Shown: positions 43,801-57,900 of the stretch, in pieces
Layout of the letters: every line of letters starts with the position of its first letter
Numbering within the stretch: position 1 is the stretch's first letter
DNA from: Tanytarsus gracilentus
Lineage: Eukaryota > Arthropoda > Insecta > Diptera > Chironomidae
DNA: 64,000 bases
Direction of reading: 5' to 3'
NCBI GenBank assembly: GCA_038502055.1
Contig: JAXRKN010000043.1
Coordinates: 5,890,001-5,954,000 of the forward strand
Notes under the pieces: generated by a model
Database searches by the model: none
Seen by the model: only the letters and a program-made list of their open reading frames with translations
What the model was told of the DNA's origin: nothing
Position numbers and translations under genes: made by a program

Positions 43801-46800
43801 CAATATTAGAAGTTCCCACTCCTTGCTTTTGATGTTGAGTACGTTGAGCGAGGGGTAAGCATAGAATAAGATAGTTGAAGTGCTTCATTGCCATCAAGAA
43901 ACGAAGTCCGCAGTCGTCAAGAGAGTCGGTTGAAACAGCAGCCTCACTATCGCTGGGATTTCCAGTTAAATTCTCCTTAGCAATAGCAGTTTTTGCCGCG
44001 TCATTAGCAAATCTCTCGGCAAAATCGGTATTACAGGTTGAAACAGTGTCAGCAAGCGCCAGTAAATGCATTTGATCTAAGCTTGAAAGACCGGGCAGAT
44101 GAGTGTGAGTAAGAAGACGCGATAAAATTTGACCTTGACGTGGGCCAAAATGTGATAGAAATTGACGCTCTGGAATTGATGAGCGTCTATCATAGCGACG
44201 AGAAGAGTCTCCATCTTCCTCCAATAAATCATCCAAATTATCTTCAGTTACGTTGCTCTCGAACAGCTCGTTATAATCCTTAAAATTATCAATTAATTAG
44301 TTAATTAAACTTTAAATATTAAAGTTAGCTTTTCTTACTTTAACTTCCTCCTTTTGTTGTTGAGAAAGATTTTCTTTATCAGCCGCCAATAGAGTCCACA
44401 ATGGAAGAGGTGGAATTGATGTAATTTCCGCATAATCTAGCGTAAGTTCTTCGGGTATCTGTTGGATTTAAATTCAAGTTAACGAAAGTCACAAATTTGA
44501 AGCAACAGCAATTTATCATCAATGCAAAAATTTGGCAAAATCTACAGCTAAATTTTTCTACAGATAAATTTTGTAATATAATTTATAGGCAGCAGCATAG
44601 TACAGCGAAAGACCAACATGTAAGATCTTATGATTACACACACACGCACACTTAAAACTCCTCGAAATTATTTTAACAATAAAAAGTGAATAATTAAAAT
44701 TAAAAATCGCACCTGTGTGGTTGAACCACGTTGCTCTAATGGACTAGTCGTGCCAGCTGGATAGCTCACTGATAGTGTGCGAGATCTCGACCAACCTCGC
44801 TGTAAAGCAGGAGATAGAAAAGATTTTTTTTTTCATACGAAAAATAAATTATAAGAGAGATTCGTAAAGATTCCAATAAAGAAAAAATAAAGCGGGGAAA
44901 TGCGGAATTTAGATAAATATTTTAAATCATGAATGGGAATTTATAAGGATGCAAAATATGGATTTAAATTTTATTTGCGAAGCATTCTCTAAATAAATGC
45001 AAAGTTGTGATAGATTAAAGATATTTTTATAATATATATATGGCGAAAGAGTGAGAATTAAAAAAGCTATTGCAATTAAATGAGAGAACTTTGTAAAGGA
45101 CAAAGAGATTAAATGTAGGAGAAGAAGAAAGTGCCATGTTAGTTTACAGTTTGTTAGCATAAATGTGATAGTTTGGTTAGTCAATAGACATAAAGTTATT
45201 GACAGCATCAGTGTTGTTAGATGTGTCTTGTGAGTAAGTTTAGACATTAAGTTTACACGAGCAATTTATTTTTTGGAGCATAACAACTCACCTGTCTATT
45301 AAGACTCTCTTCGTCGGGATTATTTCCTCGCACTGCACACGATCCGCTAATGCATCGAACTAAATGAGCTAAAATAGCTTTCACCCATCGAATTTTACCA
45401 GAATTTAGGAGCTCCATGAGTTGTTTCGGATGATATTGTGGTAAGACAGGACAGGCAATTCTCGATGCCTCAAACAATCCAAAATCATTCATATAGTCGT
45501 AGTTCATGGGCACATCTTGACCAATTTGATTTGTCAATCCTCCCGGCGACGTTGCAGTCGATGTAATTTTCTTCTTCTTATCTTGAGCACCGAACAATTG
45601 TAAATTTGTTACGCTAACTCTCGACAAGTGTGGCATGGACGAGACAGTTGCCAAAATCTTTTGATTACTCTCAGTTGTCAATGACCTCAAGTCTTCGTCT
45701 TTCAATAAACGTGCGTCATTATAATTGTCTAAACTCTCTAAATGATGCAATAAAATTTGTTCGTAACCTCTCGGCTTCCACTGCGAATAGACGTGCATTT
45801 CTGAATCCATGCCAACGACGAAAATTCCGTCGCGAACCCACGAAATTTGCATAGGAAGTGGCGGCAATCCGTCGGCTGTTTTAAGTTCAATTTGTCTCAA
45901 TTTCATCCATCGAATTTCATCGTTGAAGTGTGGTCGAGCAAGGGAACTGGCTTTTCTCAAAAGAGGCCGATTAGCCGTTTGACTCTCCTTCATTGCTTTC
46001 ATATTTGCTTGAGCAATATCACTCGAGACGGGTGTGAAGAGCATAATTTTACTTCCAACTGCGACGGTAAGAATGTGTGAGCCATCTTCTTTTGACACCC
46101 AATCAAGCTGAACTAAATGTTTCTGTGTCAATGGACACGTATTACCGTGTTCGGTTATTGATTTTCTTAAACTCTGAAGTGTGCTAAAACTCGGCACAGC
46201 CAACATTCCATTTGCTTTTAGTCCATCAGGAGTTATATCACCATTATTATTAATACTGCCCTGACTTCCAGTCACACGTCCCGGTGTTCTCACTAAATCA
46301 TCGTGAGCGAAGGGATGAAGGACTTGCTGTAGCCTCTGTTTCTTAGCGAGTGACTTATGATCGTAAAGATAACTTAAATCCAAATGTGGATCAACTTCAA
46401 TTTTCGGCAAATGAATATTCTTCAAATCGATCTTATCCTCGAGAACCCACTCACTTCCGCCAGTGCTTTCACACTCATAGATTGCCACAACGAGATTAAC
46501 AAAGCGCGAGTCTGGATCCTTTGATGGACGGGTAAATGATTTTCCATACTTGTAAGCACATGCAATTCGGCCACTATAAGCGGCACTAATATGAAGTAAC
46601 TGTCCATGAACATCAATCGAAGATTCTTGATCTTTGCGGATCATTTCCCACTCACACCAGTCATACGTAAATTTATGACCGCTCTCAGTTGATTTCTTCT
46701 TCGATACGTTGCACTTCCAGAATCGTACATTTGAGTCTGAACAAGCGGTGACAATTATGTAGGGAGCAAAGCAAGCCGGATAAATTGAAGATGAACTTAA

Positions 46801-49800
46801 ATGGCCAGCAGCTGGTGCAGCATGAACAACATCAACGCCTTCGGGTAGGGGAAGTTCTTGTGTGCAAACTTTAGTCGTTGAAATATTGACTCTTGGACAG
46901 TAGTCGGCGGTGCCAGGAATATTTTTCATATTTTCATCAAGTCCCGCCATTGAGGGTCTTGCCATTTTCGGATCCATTTCACTCTCATCGAGATCTTGAA
47001 TAATGTTACTGTCCGGTACATACATCATGCTACTTGTTAATTCATCGGCAGATATTGGCTGCGATGCGATAACAATTCTCCACATGTGAAGAGTCGTTCC
47101 GTTGGGAGTTCTCTCTAGAACCACAATATAGAAAGGCTCTTCAAATACTGAATTTCTTTGTAAATCAACCATTGCATCAAGATCCTTCTCCATCAGTCCC
47201 GGTTCAGCAGTTCCAAGTAAATTTTCAATTAATCCAGCCGAATCTGGGTCGTTACGTTCACCGGTAATTAGTTGTTCTTGGAAAACATGCAAAAATTGAG
47301 TGTTTTGCCAATCGTGAGTGGCATCTGCGATAGCATCAAGTTGAATTATACAGCCAGGACGTGCTGTCGATTGTTGACTGACAATTTTGATCTTATCATG
47401 AAGGGGCGATTGTTGATGAAGGAGGTTTTCATTAATACTCGAACATTCGGAGAGGGACATCATTGAGTCCATCATTCGGTGACGTCTTTCTGAACTCGAT
47501 ATTTCGGCTAATAAAGTCCTTGCGTCAATAACTGCCTGATAGACTCGTAAAGATTCACCATCGGAGGCGACAAAACATGCAGAAGGTGAGTTTGATAGAT
47601 TTCCCAATGTTGTACTCGGCAAAAGTGTCGGTATCCATGCGACATTACTAAATGCTGATATTTCTGGTGAATTGATTCTCGCCAATTCACTTACACCACC
47701 CGATTGTGATAAAGGACCAACGGCATCGACACGCCATAAAATCAGCTCTGAACAGAAGCCAAGTGGAACACAAACGTCTTTACCGCGACTCAATTTGTCA
47801 GCGGTAAATTTTGGAACAGAGCCTCCTTCACTCTCCTCCATTAATTCGGGGACATTGTGATGTGAGGTTGTGAGCAATAGAGGTAACACTGGATGACAAG
47901 TAATATCATTGACTCTAAAACGATGTCCACTCGCTCTCGATGCATGTCCAATACTTAAAACTTGAGAGAATTTACTCTTATCGGCAAATGTCAGCTGCCA
48001 CAAGTTGAGTGTTCCGTTGGCATGCTTCGTTACCATTGAAATTGTTGGAGATGGAGGAGCTATTAACAGGTCATTTGTTGAATGGCCGTCATTAATATTT
48101 CCCGAATCATTTGCTACTGAATTTTTATCGTTTGCTGTTTTTGTAGATTTATTCTCGTTTCCATCATCTCCTTCATTTTCGCCTGTAGTATCTTCTTCTT
48201 GAACACTCGGCAATTGATCGTCATTATTATTTCCAACGTTCTCTCTTGATTGCTCTAAATTAGTTGATCCTTTTACGCTCTTAATAATGGTATCGCGAAC
48301 ATTTAAAAAGCTAACAGCACTCGAATAGAGACTAACTGTCGTAGACATTGACATTGCATCGCCTAAAGGAAAAGCCGATGGTATTCTTGTTGAAAAGGAG
48401 ACTTGTGCTTGCCGAAAAGAGCTCGGATGATATTCGTCGAGCCACTCAACCACCCAAATTAAGAAACTTCCATCAATTGGGTGTATAGAGAAGAGAAGAT
48501 CGGGATTGTGATGCCAATCTTTTAATAAACTTTCAATTTTCATATCTAACGAATCAGTTCCACCCGTAATGTTTCCGATACTTTGAGCACCGTTACCTCC
48601 TTGGCCGTCAGTCAATAAAGATTGAATAGATGTCGTATTCGAAAGAGTATGTGCATTTCCGCCAATTGAATGTGATCGATTTTGATTTTGATGTGGATGA
48701 TTGAGTTGCTGAAAGTGTTCGTCACTCTGTTGGCTATCATCGTGACTCATTGACTTATTCATTTTACTCAATTTCTTTTTCATTTCATCAACAGGAGGTT
48801 GTTGGTGTTCATCAGAATGCTCAGAGTGACTATTTTCCGCCATACTCGGATTATTATCTTCTTTCTCAATTAGTTTTCTGGCCATCTCTTTCATGAGTGC
48901 TTCCGTTTGAAGGGAATAGTGCATTTCTTTGTTATTTAGCCAATGAAGGATAAAGTTCGGTTGCATCGAGGGATCATTTGTCTGCATCGATGGCACTAAT
49001 GGAATGTCTGTTTCTGCATTTATGCTGGCCGCAAGATGAAAATGAAGTCCAGCTTGAACGCCCGTTCCATGATATCCGTATGAATGAAAATCATGAACAC
49101 TATAGGTGGAAGGAAGCGTAGGAATTGGTGGCTGTCCAAGACCATTATGCGTTCCTAATCCCCCGAACCCAGCGCCCATTCCAGATAGTCCCGTCGCTGC
49201 TTGATGCTTTGCATGACGTCTAATGTGGAAACACGTCTTCATGTGCTTTAGTCGCTGCATAAATCTATGCTTGTGACGATGTGTTCTAAACTTTGGATTT
49301 TGCGTTGCGAGCGGATCAAATTGACTCATATTTACAAGTCCATCGTCGGGTAAAACAGTTTCAATCCATATGCGACAAATATTGTCGAGACATGACGTCA
49401 CCAACATATTCGAAACGGATCCTTTTGGCATGTATTTGCTCGTTTTTCGCCATGAAATGTGAGTAACAGCACGTGGATGTGCGACGTACACAAAACCATA
49501 ATTTAACTCAAACGGATTGCCAAGAAAACTTCCGCCCATCGACTGATTATGTTCGATGCTCTTCGATGGAAATAGCACTAAAAAATTATTTATTTTTTAT
49601 GATAAATTAAAGTGGCAAATGAAGATTTATCGCGACTTACAATGCTTATTTTCATACCACACTTTGACTAAGCGGTCACTCTTTCCAGAGGTGGCAAAGA
49701 GAGTGCCATCGGGACTGAATGCCATATGATGAACAGGCACAGCTGTGTGGCATTTCCAAACGCACTCCCACGTCTCGTCCGGCTGGTTAGGATCTTCTCG

Positions 49801-51468
49801 TTCATTTGTTGGTGTTCGTGGATCCGCTCCGCCAATTTCAAATTTAACTAAAACATGAAATTAGAACTCAATAAATTGATTATTTAAAAATGAGATATTT
49901 ACCATTTGTCGGTTCCTGATCGTCATCCTTGAGTTTTTCATGCCAAAGTTCTAAGACAGTTCCACCCGTTAAAAGTCTCGTGCCCTCTAAATTCCACGAC
50001 AAGGAGCTAATGTGAGACGATGCCTGAAGCGTTCCGGTTTGAACCCATTTATATTCGAGACCATGCGACGGTGGATGTGAGCTATGAATTAGCGGTGTTG
50101 GTTCAAAAATGCACACTTTATCCTCATAAGCAGCTGCAATTTTTCCAGTGTCCGTGCTACAATCTAATGCCGATATACGAATGTAATTATGAGTTGCTCC
50201 GGGAATAATTTGAACACGCTCAAAAGTGCTTGCAAGAACCACAATGTTGCATCCGGCAGCATATGCCTGGAAAATATAATGAGTGGTTAAAAATAATTTG
50301 ATTACACGGGGGCGGCAGGTTGGGTGGCGAGAGAGAGAGATAAAAATTGATATGTATCAGAGATTAAAATTGTTTTTATACGAAATCGATTATCTCTTTT
50401 ACGTGTGTGTACTTTAAACTCTTCAAAATCATTTTGCGTAGTTTATGAAAACAAAATCAATGCGAAAAATCTCCTCAATCCTCTCGCTGTCTCTTGGACG
50501 ACTTCCAAGCAATATCATTTAGCATTTCATAAAGGTTGGCCAATAATAAATTAAATTAACAGCATCTTATTAAATCTATTTGTTGGAAAAAATTTGAATC
50601 GGCGCTGTGAAAGAGATATCTTTTGTTTACAAAAATAATTGCGCTACGTAAATGTTTTTATACACACAGTACATTATTATCGAAATCAGAATGATATCAC
50701 AAAGCAAAGACGAAAAGTGAACAACAAGAAGAAAATTGAATGAAAAACTTTAACGTGTCATCACGATAATGAGGTTCATCCGCTTTAATTATTAAAACTA
50801 TTGAATAAGCATAATTGAAAAGAACTTTAACAATTTAGTTAAGGTAATTAACAACTTCAAAGCTTCACATCCAGGAGGAGACATTAAGATTTTCAGTAAA
50901 ATCACTCAAGTGTCCGTGATTCACTCAATTTATCGTGCGATAATTTTTAACATTAATTAATTAACTCTACTAATTCACTTAAACTGCCACTCCCGATTTT
51001 CGTGACAACACTATGACAAAAATGAAGTGTCAGCTGACTTAGTGCTTCAAAATCCTTTCCACGCGTCCGGATCTCATCAAGCCAACTCGTGTTCACAATA
51101 TAACAATGAATTAGCACTTGAACATCATGAATTAAATAATAAATATGTGTCACTTGAAAACTTTTTTCATCCTCTCTCACTTTCTGATGATAAAAAAATT
51201 ATCGATTATTTTTTCACATACTGGAATTTGACTTAATTTAACGGGTTTTGATGATATTCACACAGATAAATGTAATTGAGAACGAATTAATCGTGAATAA
51301 GTAGTTAGAATCTTATAAACGCAATGATAAGTGATGTTTTTGGGCGATAGTAAAATTTTGCAAAACGAAAATTAATCTTACGGTAAAAGGAACACCTTCC
51401 ACAGATCCGACTGCGAAACATCGATCGCCAGCATTGCAAGCACCACTTAATATTTGATGGCAATCCAT
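37892..51468 (-). CDS. Rbcn-3A: DmX-like protein / rabconnectin-3 alpha (DMXL2 family)
   Basis: Seventeen coding exons join in frame to 3461 aa. In transcript order: 51468-51382, 50266-49903, 49847-49641, 49577-45292, 44799-44713, 44458-44339, 44278-41396, 41281-40465, 40411-39817, 39764-39665, 39070-38914, 38858-38746, 38687-38618, 38560-38486, 38429-38296, 38241-38158, 38098-37892. N-terminal WD40 repeats begin MDCHQILSGACNAGDRCFAVGS and continue through HMAFSPDGTLFATSGKSDRLVKVWYEN. The long central part includes the Rav1-type core (FLSHFGPRQGQILSRLLTHTHLPGLSSLDQMHL, WAFHSESEEDLLNLIP). WD40 repeats close the protein from about residue 3182. With WDR7 (Rbcn-3B) it forms the RAVE-like complex that assembles V-ATPase on endosomes and synaptic vesicles, affecting Notch signalling in flies. 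Introns are mostly 50-130 nt; intron 1 is 1.1 kb. Confidence 0.96.
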
Positions 51469-51953
51469 TTTTATGCTTATCACTTAGTTAGTTTACTATT
51501 ATTTCATCTTTTTTTATAATTTTTTTCTTAAACTCTTTTCTCTGACTTTGGAAATTTTTTTTGTTTGAATGTATTGGTGTGTAGAACGAGGGGAAGTGGA
51601 ATGTGGTAGAATTTTAAGATAAATAAATTTATCTCCAGATTTATAATGCTTTTGAGCATGAATTAAGTTATAGATGTGTAATAATATGTTTAAAATCGAA
51701 TCAGCTGATATTTTTCAATAATTGCCATTTAAAAGTTTTAAAAATTTTTGCCGACTTAAAAATTATTTTATTTTCTAACGACTTTCAACAAAAAATTTAA
51801 ATCCGTTCAAAAATTATGAAAACGTTATTTTAATGGCAAAAAATGTAATCAAAGAAATTTTGCTTTGAAAAATCAATGTTTATTAAAAAAAGTCAAATTT
51901 ATTTAAATAAACTTTATTGGCTTTCTTAAAAAAATGTAAAAAATAATAAATTT
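51469..51953. other. DmX 5' flank / cadherin 3' UTR
   Basis: About 485 bp between the DmX start and the cadherin stop, both on the minus strand. It must include the DmX promoter and the cadherin 3' end. AT-rich, with no motif I can name. Confidence 0.45.
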
Positions 51954-54900
51954 TCATCTTAAATTATTTGGGTACATAAAAGAGCGATTTCTTCTCTCAT
52001 TTCGGTTCTGTCTTTCTTCTGATTTTCGTTTATATCCTGCGAAAGAATGTCGATTTGGTCTTCTATCGAATCCTTGATCATAGGTCATTCTTGCGATAAT
52101 GGTTGTCTCTTCGTATTCTTTAAGGCTGTCTTCGTAGCTATAAATTGGTTAAAGAATTTTTGAAAAATTTCAAATTTTAGACAACGTGTCAACCGAATAG
52201 TTGAATAATGGTAATAAAAGTTTTACCTATTGTTGCTAGAGATGTCATGCTTATCGTCGGTCGAAGATGTCTTACACGAGCACTCATTGCTGTTCGCACG
52301 CGAATGGTTATTGTTATTATTTGTATGGTAATGTTTGATGACATTATTTTTTGGTGTCACATATTCGTTATATCGCGTGCATTTTGCATCGTGGTGCTGG
52401 AGATTAATTTGAAGAATTGATTTTGGTAATGGTATATCGACGTATTCTCGCTTATTGTGGTTTCCACTAATATGGTTATTTTTTCTTGTTGGTATCAATT
52501 GTTTCAAAACCGGCGTTGTGGTGTAGAGGTCAGTAACATTTGTATCTTCACTGATATCTGTCGAGGTTGATTCGCCTGCTATTGGTTGCGGAAGAAATAA
52601 ATGTTGTCTGATAATTTGAGATGGCGCACGTGTGGAAGGAAGTGAACGAACCGGCGCAATTGCATTCTGAATGCGACTAAAAAGATAAAACAAGTTTTTA
52701 GAATTTCTTCATTGAGAATGAATAATTGTTAATGACCATTACCTCGTACAAGTTGTCGTGAGTAAGTGAGTTTTGAAGGAGATGTTATGCAACATTGACT
52801 GTCTAAGAAGTTAGATGGATCTGGTTAATCAGGTTAGAATGTACAGTTATTTGTTAGCGTTCTGCAGAACAGATCCAAGATAAATAAAATAGGTCAATAT
52901 GTTAGCGAGGAAGAAATCAATTGCAGCCAATTATGAATTGAGTGAAAAGAAAAATATAAAAATTGATTTTCAACACAAATTTTTATTAATTCAATTTTGG
53001 ATTTTTTTTCTTCTTTTGGGGAACAACTTAAGTTTTAATTTTATTAATTAATGTTATAAATAATTATTAGCAAAAAATGCATCAAGGCACAAAAATTAAC
53101 ATTACTAATTACAATACAAATTTTTCTTGCCTCCTCCAAGCGTGAGCTTTTACACTGAGAGAAAACAACTTTAAATGTTTTTGGATAAATTATTCGTTAA
53201 ATTTTTAATTTTTGTGTTCAAGTGACTAAGGTGCAAAATTTTCTCTCAGTGCTTTCTTTTATAATAAAAAAAATATATCTTTATTAAAAAATATGTTAAC
53301 AACAGTAATAAAATTTTGTCAGTGCCTTTCAAAAAAGTACAAAATACGTGAATTAATTGATTATAAAATTGAAATTTTGTGATTGTTGATTTAAATGCTT
53401 TTGAGAGGAATAATAATGGACATGTGTGTATGTGACTGTACGTGGTGAGGAAAAGTGATATTTTTTTGGTGGAGCTCACCGTTTGTATCGAACGCAAAGT
53501 ATACAAATTGCTGTTGAAATTCCTCCTACGAGGATTGTTATAGAAAGAACAATTGAGGCTAGCTCGCCTGACCCTTGTTTAATTTTTGGCGCAAGATGAG
53601 CGGGAACGCCTAGCTTTGTAAGCTCAACTATTGGAAGTGATGGCTGAATTTCTTGCATGTTGATTTGCTCCATGATTCTAATTTTTAAATGTAAAAAAAT
53701 ATTAAATGGTTTGCATGCTTAAAAATATTTTTAAATGAAATCTTCAAAAAATCTGCAATTTAAAATTTAAACTTACTCTTGAAGATCTTCCATATCCACA
53801 ACTGTATTAGTTTTTGGATCGATTGCATAGATATAAACATTTGTCCAAAATTCTCTACTCGTCTCATGAGGTTCCAACATTCTAATTTTTACAATCAAAT
53901 TTGTGGCGTCTGATAAACTTCGTGAAATTATTTCTGCTTGTCTCTCAATGTCCATAGTGTTTCCACTCATTATGAATTTCACATGTTTGTGCTCCTCAAG
54001 AACGTAAACCTAAAATCAAAATTAGTATTCAAAAATCTAAAAAAGCAATTTCACTCACCAGCACATTAACGATGCTGCTCTTTCCATGTTCCGATCCTTG
54101 CCTATCGGTCGCTTTGACATCAAAACCAAAAACTTTATCATGACTCCTCCAAAGCGGTCCCAAAGTTCGTACTTGACCAGTCAGTGAATCGATTCCAAAA
54201 AAATTCGATGGCTCATTAATGAGTGAATACCGAATATCAGCATTAAGTCCCGTATCACCGTCATCAGCATTTACTTTAAGAACATTATATCCATATGTGA
54301 CTGTATCAGGTATGACTGCAATAATGGGACTATTTTCACGAAACACCGGTGAATGATCGTTAACATCAACAACTCGTACAACCACTCTAACTTCATTATC
54401 ATTGAGATTTTCTATCCTATCGTCGCTGACAGGATACATAACTTGAATATTTTTGCCATTTCTAGGTCGCCTTGGACCTGTTACTTCGGCTCGAATTTTA
54501 AGAGTATAATTTGGAAATTCTTCTCTGTCAAGTGATTTTTGCAACCATAAAATTCCATCATCAATGCTGAAAATTTCATTGACATCAATTTTGGAATAGT
54601 TTTTATTCTCAAGCTCAAGTGACCAAACATAAATGTCCGCATCGCTGGTGGTGTTAAACTCAATTAATCTAACGGGCGTTGGACTATTCTCAAGCACATC
54701 TAGCTCATAATATTGATTAATAAATAGAATTGGCTTAGCAATAATCGGCTGCTTGCGAAAGGCTTCAAGTTTTGGTGGTGCTTGAGTCGGTTCGAATCTT
54801 TTTTCACCAATTAAAGTAATTAAGACAAGCGCATATGAAGTTTTAACAGGATTTCCTAAATCAGATGCAATCACTGTTAAATTCATCGAATTATATTTAT

Positions 54901-57900
54901 TTAAATCCCTAAGCTGATCGAGATGAGATGTTGTCATAATGAATCCTTCGCGTGCATCAATCTCAAATAAATGAGACACGTTGCTGTGAAGAAAATTATA
55001 GAAAACCATACCGTTGAGTGCGTAGTCTGCATCAGTGGCTTTCACCTCTTTAATTAACCGTCTCGGACTGACATTACGATCCAAGCTAACCTTATAAACT
55101 GCAGTGTAGTTTTGTGGCAATATATTATCGCTATGATGTAAATCGCTGTTGAGCTTTCGACCCCTTGGATGTGGAATGATTTCATTGGACATTAAGTCAT
55201 CATAATTAATAAAAACTGGCGCGTTGTCATTCAAATCAATCACGTTGATTTCAATTGTCACTGTTGCATTTAATCGCTTATATTTTTGGCTATTGTCTTG
55301 TGCCATCACCTTAAATTCGTACATCGCACGTTGCTCACGATCCAATTGTCCGCTAACTTTAAGCAATCCTGTTTTCGGTATGATACTAAATGGAAATTTA
55401 GCGGCGTCAACATTAACAATGCTGTAAGTTATGTTTGCATTGTCTTCAAAATCATCGTCGATCGCTTGAATTGAGCCGAGAATTTTGCTAACATGAAAAC
55501 CTTCTTCAATATCAAACGAGTAGAATGGTCGCAAAAAGACCGGCTCGTGATTGTTAACGTCACTTATTCGCACGCCGACTTGAACTGTATCTTCTAAACC
55601 AACACTGTCTTTTGCCGTCACGTTCACCAAAATTTCAAGATTTGGAACGAGTTGTCGATTGACTTTAAGCTCTCCCGAACTTCGATCAATTGTGAAGAAT
55701 CTCGACAATTTGAGTTGATTTAAATTGCCTTTGAATGAATTTAAAGCGATAATTTGTTCGTTTGAGATTTCATAAGACACTTGAGAATTGGGACCGTAGT
55801 CATCGTCGGTGGCTGTGAATTGGAGAATAGCTGTGCCAGGTTCGAGAGATTCTTCGATTGAAAAAATTGGATAGCGAGCATTTTTAGAGACTATTTGGGG
55901 AGCAAAATCTTTAAAGGCTCGATCTTCAGTCGCAAGCTCTTGATTATCGTTTTCTTCTGTGAGTGCACGCGGAGCTCCGATTGGACGACCCGGTCTTCGA
56001 ATCTAAATAAATTTAAAGTTAATTTAAAAAAAACGTTAAAAATTCAAATTTACCTTCTTTGCTGGTTTTATATTTGTTTCCTCAAATTTCTCTAGTGTCA
56101 TGCTGTATTTCGATTGAGTGAATGTTGATGATTTTAGAGGAGCTGCTACGGGTTTGATGGCATTATCGATGAAATAAATTTCCATTTTATCAGTATATTG
56201 TAAAATTTCAATTCCTGTCTGTTTAAAGACCGCCAATTTGTCAAAAACTGGTGCATTGTCATTTTGATCGAGCACAAAAATAACAAGTTGTGCCTCTTCA
56301 GTTAATCCACCGGAATCTTTAGCAAGAAGTCTAAGTTTGTAGAAATTTTTCTGTTCTCGGTCGAGAACGCTTGGACCGCTAAATTTAACAACAAAATGTG
56401 TCTGATTGGTGGCCACATCATCACGTGTACTTAACATCATTAGATGTAAATTAATATCGACCATGCTACTGTATTCATCGAGAACCGTATCGGAGAAAAG
56501 CGATAATGCACTGTTATTAATTTTATTGAAACGCTGCTGCTCCAAAATTTCATTATGATTGCTTTTTTCTATTGTAAAGAGTCTATTTCCATCGCCAAGT
56601 ATGCTCAATTGAAATTCGGCATTCTTTCCTAAGTCTCCATCATTCACAACGATGAGATTATTAAGTAGCACTTCCGTGCCGAGCGCTGAATTTTCCGATA
56701 TGACACCGATATAGTTCGTGCGTGTAAATTTAGGCGGACAATCGTTTTGATCTTCGACAATGACGTTTATTTGATAAATTCCAGCACTCTCTATTAAACC
56801 ATTTGTGTACTCAGCAATTACGCTCAGTCTATAAGAATCTTTCTCCTCACGATCTAAACCGTTGATTGTCATGAGCTTTCCATCATTTGAAATGTACATT
56901 TTTTCTTTTAAATCATAATCATTAACGATGAAGAAATTCAGGTTCTTTGACGCCGCTCGAGCAATGCGATTTCTGGTGCGTTGTAAATAACGATTTAAGC
57001 CTGGATAGAGATTATTTTTTTGAGAATATTTAAAGAATAAATTGAACGCCTCACTCATCATCACTTACCAGTTATTGGTTTCTCATCTGATGTCTTATTA
57101 CTCTTTAAGGTGATTGGTGGCAATTGTTTAACCACTCGTCCGTACTGCTGTGCTATTGCTGTTCGTCTCGCGGTATGGTTGAAGATGTTTGTTCTCGATT
57201 TACGTTGAATCAAGCCAAGACTTGATGGAGTTGTCACAGTTGCTGTAATTGTCTTCTTTTCAATGGAACTTGCGGCCGTCATAGCGGTCGGCGATGGCTT
57301 TCTAAACTTCGATGAGCTCATGTTGGCAATTTGTCGATTTTCACGCCCAATTTGACGTTTTTGTGCTGCTGTTGTTACAGTAGCCTGAGTTGGAGATGCC
57401 ATCGATTTATTTAATTCGGTAAAATTTTTATTCAGCAAATTTCCAATAATCGCGTTCGGTAAATTTTCCATGACTCGAAATTCCACAAATTGACTTTGAG
57501 AACTCTTTACGAAAACTGCATTTTTACTGCCTGGACTAACGACATTTATCGTCACATTGGCAATGAACATGTTCGAGAAATTTAAGTCTTGAACAATGCC
57601 TTCATCGACTTGAAAACCGAGCTCTTCCGGCAATGATTTCTTTAGTGATCTCGATTGATTTTTTACGTGCTGTTAAAAATAATTGCGATAAGAGAGAAAA
57701 GAGTTCAATTTATTTGAAATTGAGTGAATTTAGTTACTTTTATATGAGATGATTGGTGTTGGAAGTTATGATAGGTATTTTAAAGAATTTCATCATGAAT
57801 AAAGGTTATAACTCACTTCAACAGGTGTGTGTGCATAAGTAGCGACAGCTTCAAAAGTGTAAGCATTTCTATTGAAACTATTTATCGGCCGAATCACGGT

